Positions 4,748 through 6,161 of a stretch of 6,161 bases of DNA are shown here, piece by piece; positions within the stretch are counted from its first letter, which is position 1, and each line of letters starts with the position of its first letter. Made by a program: the position numbers and the translations under genes. This DNA comes from Proteobacteria bacterium UBA6729 (lineage in GTDB: Bacteria; Pseudomonadota; Gammaproteobacteria; Porifericomitales; Porifericomitaceae). A model generated the notes under the pieces. The model searched no databases. It was not told the origin of the DNA and saw nothing but the letters and a program-made list of their open reading frames with translations. Location of the stretch: the NCBI GenBank assembly GCA_002454015.1, contig DKIB01000002.1:1-6161 (forward strand), given 5' to 3'.

Positions 4748-6161
4748 TCAGGGGGGGGCTACCAGGTTATTGATCTTGCGCAATATATCCCGCAAGTCCT
4801 GATCCGAGTACCCCGGCGGCACAAGGGGTCCCAACAGGGCCTCGCGTATGACACGAAAGCCACTGCCTGCAGTGCCATCGCCCAACGAGCCGGGTAGCGC
4901 CTGTGCATAGTAGAACAGCACAGCATCCCGAATGTCTACACCCATGTCTACATCAGGGTCTACATCGTCGCGTGCGTTGAAGTCCAGGGCTTCAGGATTA
5001 TCTCTTACCAGTGTACGCACCGCCATCAGCGCGTTCCGTCGGTCATTGGCACCCGGGACAATTGAGGCCAGAGCTGCGATGCGTGCATCGTCATTGTCAT
5101 CCAGTTCCTGCAACAGGGCATAGTAGAACACCTTTGCATCTGCAATGGTTATTACGCCCTCTCCGGTGAAGTCTACGTCAATAGAACTGCTCGCGCTGAT
5201 GGTCACGGTGCTCATGATCTCCGCCCCCAGCACCACGGTTGAACCATCCGCTGCGGTCCCGTCAGATAGCGTCACCACAAACACCTCTGCTGGCTCGGCC
5301 AGATTGTCATCCGTTGCTCTGATCTCAATGTCCACAGTTCCCGTATTCGCAGGAATCATGATGTTGCCGGAGTTTGCATCAGCGTAATCCGTTGCCTCTG
5401 CATCCGCAGTGGTGTCATCAGTGTCAGGATCAATGGTGTAATGCAGCGTCAAATCTGACGCGGCAATCGGTGAGACTTCCACTGCGATCATTACCACGGC
5501 GCCCTCAGTCACAGGGTATGTGGCCGCTGCCATGGACACGGTCGTAGCAAACGGCAGCACAAGCGGCTCCCCCCTGGCCAGTTGTAGTCCTCTATAGCCA
5601 GAAGGCAGAGCCGGAAGAGGGCCAAGACCAACAGTGGTCGTGCTGGAACCCATAGCCATGAATGTGTCGCTGATTGTAGCCCCTGCAACAAAGCTGACAA
5701 AGTTGGCACTGATGGATGACAGGGTGCCTCCAGAGACGGTCAGAGGCACCATAATGGCACTGGGAGTACCCTCAACCAACCGGAGTCCCACCGTAGCCGG
5801 GCTGGCTGTGCTCGGAGCAGCATCTACGCGCTCCAGTTCCACGGTCAAGGAAAATGGGGCACCAGGGTTGCCGCGCAGATCCAGGTCGCCATCCACACGC
5901 AAGCCCTCAAACACGCCCGCGAGTAGCGTCTTCAGTTGATTATTATTCAGATACAGGTCGTGCACACGCAAGCCCTCAAACACATTTTCGGGTAGCGTCT
6001 CCAGTTGATTGGAAGACAGGTCCAGGGAGCGACCCACACTCAAGCCATCAAACACGCCTACGGGTAGCATCGTCAGTTGATTATTGAACAGATCCAGGTC
6101 GCGCACACTCAAGCCATCAAACACGCCTACGGGGAGCGTCGTCAGTTGGTTACTGCCCAGA
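4748..6161 (-). CDS. Secreted LRR / Calx-beta / dockerin-like protein (partial, N-terminus outside window)
   Basis: The frame is open to the right edge, so the signal peptide and more repeats lie outside. The GTG at 6124 is an internal codon, and residues here are numbered from it. Leucine-rich repeats of the LPxxVFxGL type run to about residue 86 (NQLTTLP, NQLTMLP, NQLETLP, NQLKTLL). A beta-rich module covers about 87-191, starting NPGAPFSLTVELERVD, a segment I recall after such repeats in environmental proteobacteria. A Calx-beta-like calcium-binding domain covers about 193-312 (VTEG, DLTLHYTI, DYADANSGNIMIPANTGT, ATDDNLAEPAEVFVVTLSD). Two dockerin/EF-hand-like loops follow: Asp318 to Asp329 and Asp389 to Asp400. 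The protein is very acidic, with no membrane anchor or sorting motif at the C-terminus. It is probably secreted or cell-surface and adhesive or ligand-binding, with Ca2+ stabilising its fold. It ends in APP just after a C8 tract. Confidence 0.85.
   Translation of the reverse strand, partial: LGSNQLTTLPVGVFDGLSVRDLDLFNNQLTMLPVGVFDGLSVGRSLDLSSNQLETLPENVFEGLRVHDLYLNNNQLKTLLAGVFEGLRVDGDLDLRGNPGAPFSLTVELERVDAAPSTASPATVGLRLVEGTPSAIMVPLTVSGGTLSSISANFVSFVAGATISDTFMAMGSSTTTVGLGPLPALPSGYRGLQLARGEPLVLPFATTVSMAAATYPVTEGAVVMIAVEVSPIAASDLTLHYTIDPDTDDTTADAEATDYADANSGNIMIPANTGTVDIEIRATDDNLAEPAEVFVVTLSDGTAADGSTVVLGAEIMSTVTISASSSIDVDFTGEGVITIADAKVFYYALLQELDDNDDARIAALASIVPGANDRRNALMAVRTLVRDNPEALDFNARDDVDPDVDMGVDIRDAVLFYYAQALPGSLGDGTAGSGFRVIREALLGPLVPPGYSDQDLRDILRKINNLVAPP
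4751..4758. repeat. C8/G8 homopolymer at the LRR-protein stop codon
   Basis: Eight G on the + strand (eight C in the coding strand) encode the last Ala-Pro-Pro and lie directly against the TGA. Gain or loss of one base by slippage would bypass the stop. With one extra C the frame continues about 64 codons to a TGA at 4557-4559; with one fewer it runs to a TGA at 4525-4527. The tract is seen directly, but variation in it is a guess. Confidence 0.6.
5907..6161 (-). repeat. Tandem LRR-coding repeats, alternating 69 and 72 bp
   Basis: On the + strand, units beginning TCAAACAC start at 5907, 5976, 6048 and 6117, giving lengths of 69, 72 and 69 bases (23, 24 and 23 residues), with the last cut off by the edge. 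The 6048 and 6117 units share long exact blocks (tcaaacacgcctacggg, cgtcagttg), while the older units nearer the C-terminus differ more. The array therefore appears to have grown recently toward its N-terminal side. Confidence 0.85.

Overview
The window is GC-rich DNA that reads like a gammaproteobacterial chromosome. The grounds are dense Escherichia-like codon use, Shine-Dalgarno sites, GTG and TTG starts, and a secreted protein that joins leucine-rich repeats, a Calx-beta domain and dockerin-like loops in an arrangement I associate with environmental Gammaproteobacteria. The lineage is an inference from style. There are no rRNA or tRNA genes and no taxonomic marker. I see no CRISPR array, no insertion sequence, no phage gene and no tRNA.

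Left part (1-2503, + strand). The tail of a gene that enters from the left, probably the cytoplasmic C-terminus of a CPA1-type sodium/proton antiporter, overlaps by four bases (GTGA) the start of an exported ankyrin-repeat protein. The ankyrin protein holds eleven consecutive units of exactly 37 residues instead of the usual 33. Sixty-one bases later comes an exported single-domain cyclophilin, a peptidyl-prolyl isomerase, with a good ribosome binding site and a possible extended -10 promoter. Both exported proteins would act in the periplasm, one as a binding scaffold and one as a folding helper. A functional link between them is only suggested by position.

Middle (2504-4230). A 141-base spacer carries two 50-base direct repeats, each ending in a T7 tract and containing TTAT(N)CG half-sites. 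It leads into a 514-residue Fic-domain protein that starts at TTG. The Fic protein has a complete catalytic motif (HPFVDGNGRLHR) and its own inhibitory motif (SYEIEG), so it looks like a self-inhibited class II AMP-transferase with no separate antitoxin. A perfect 24-base palindrome lies just past its stop.

Right part (4231-6161, mainly - strand). A 558-base interval (4190-4747) has no large gene. It contains the palindrome, a second hairpin, and two very short minus-strand ORFs overlapping as TAATG, which may be a coupled pair or a frameshifted small secreted protein. From 4748 to the right edge runs the 3' part of a large secreted protein read on the minus strand: leucine-rich repeats, a beta-sandwich module, a Calx-beta domain and two dockerin-like calcium loops. 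A C8 tract sits against its stop codon.

The most unusual items are the uniform 37-residue ankyrin array, the 50-base repeats ahead of fic, the palindrome between convergent genes, the TAATG pair and the C8 tract at the stop of the surface protein. I did not find a clear multi-gene system that can be called new.
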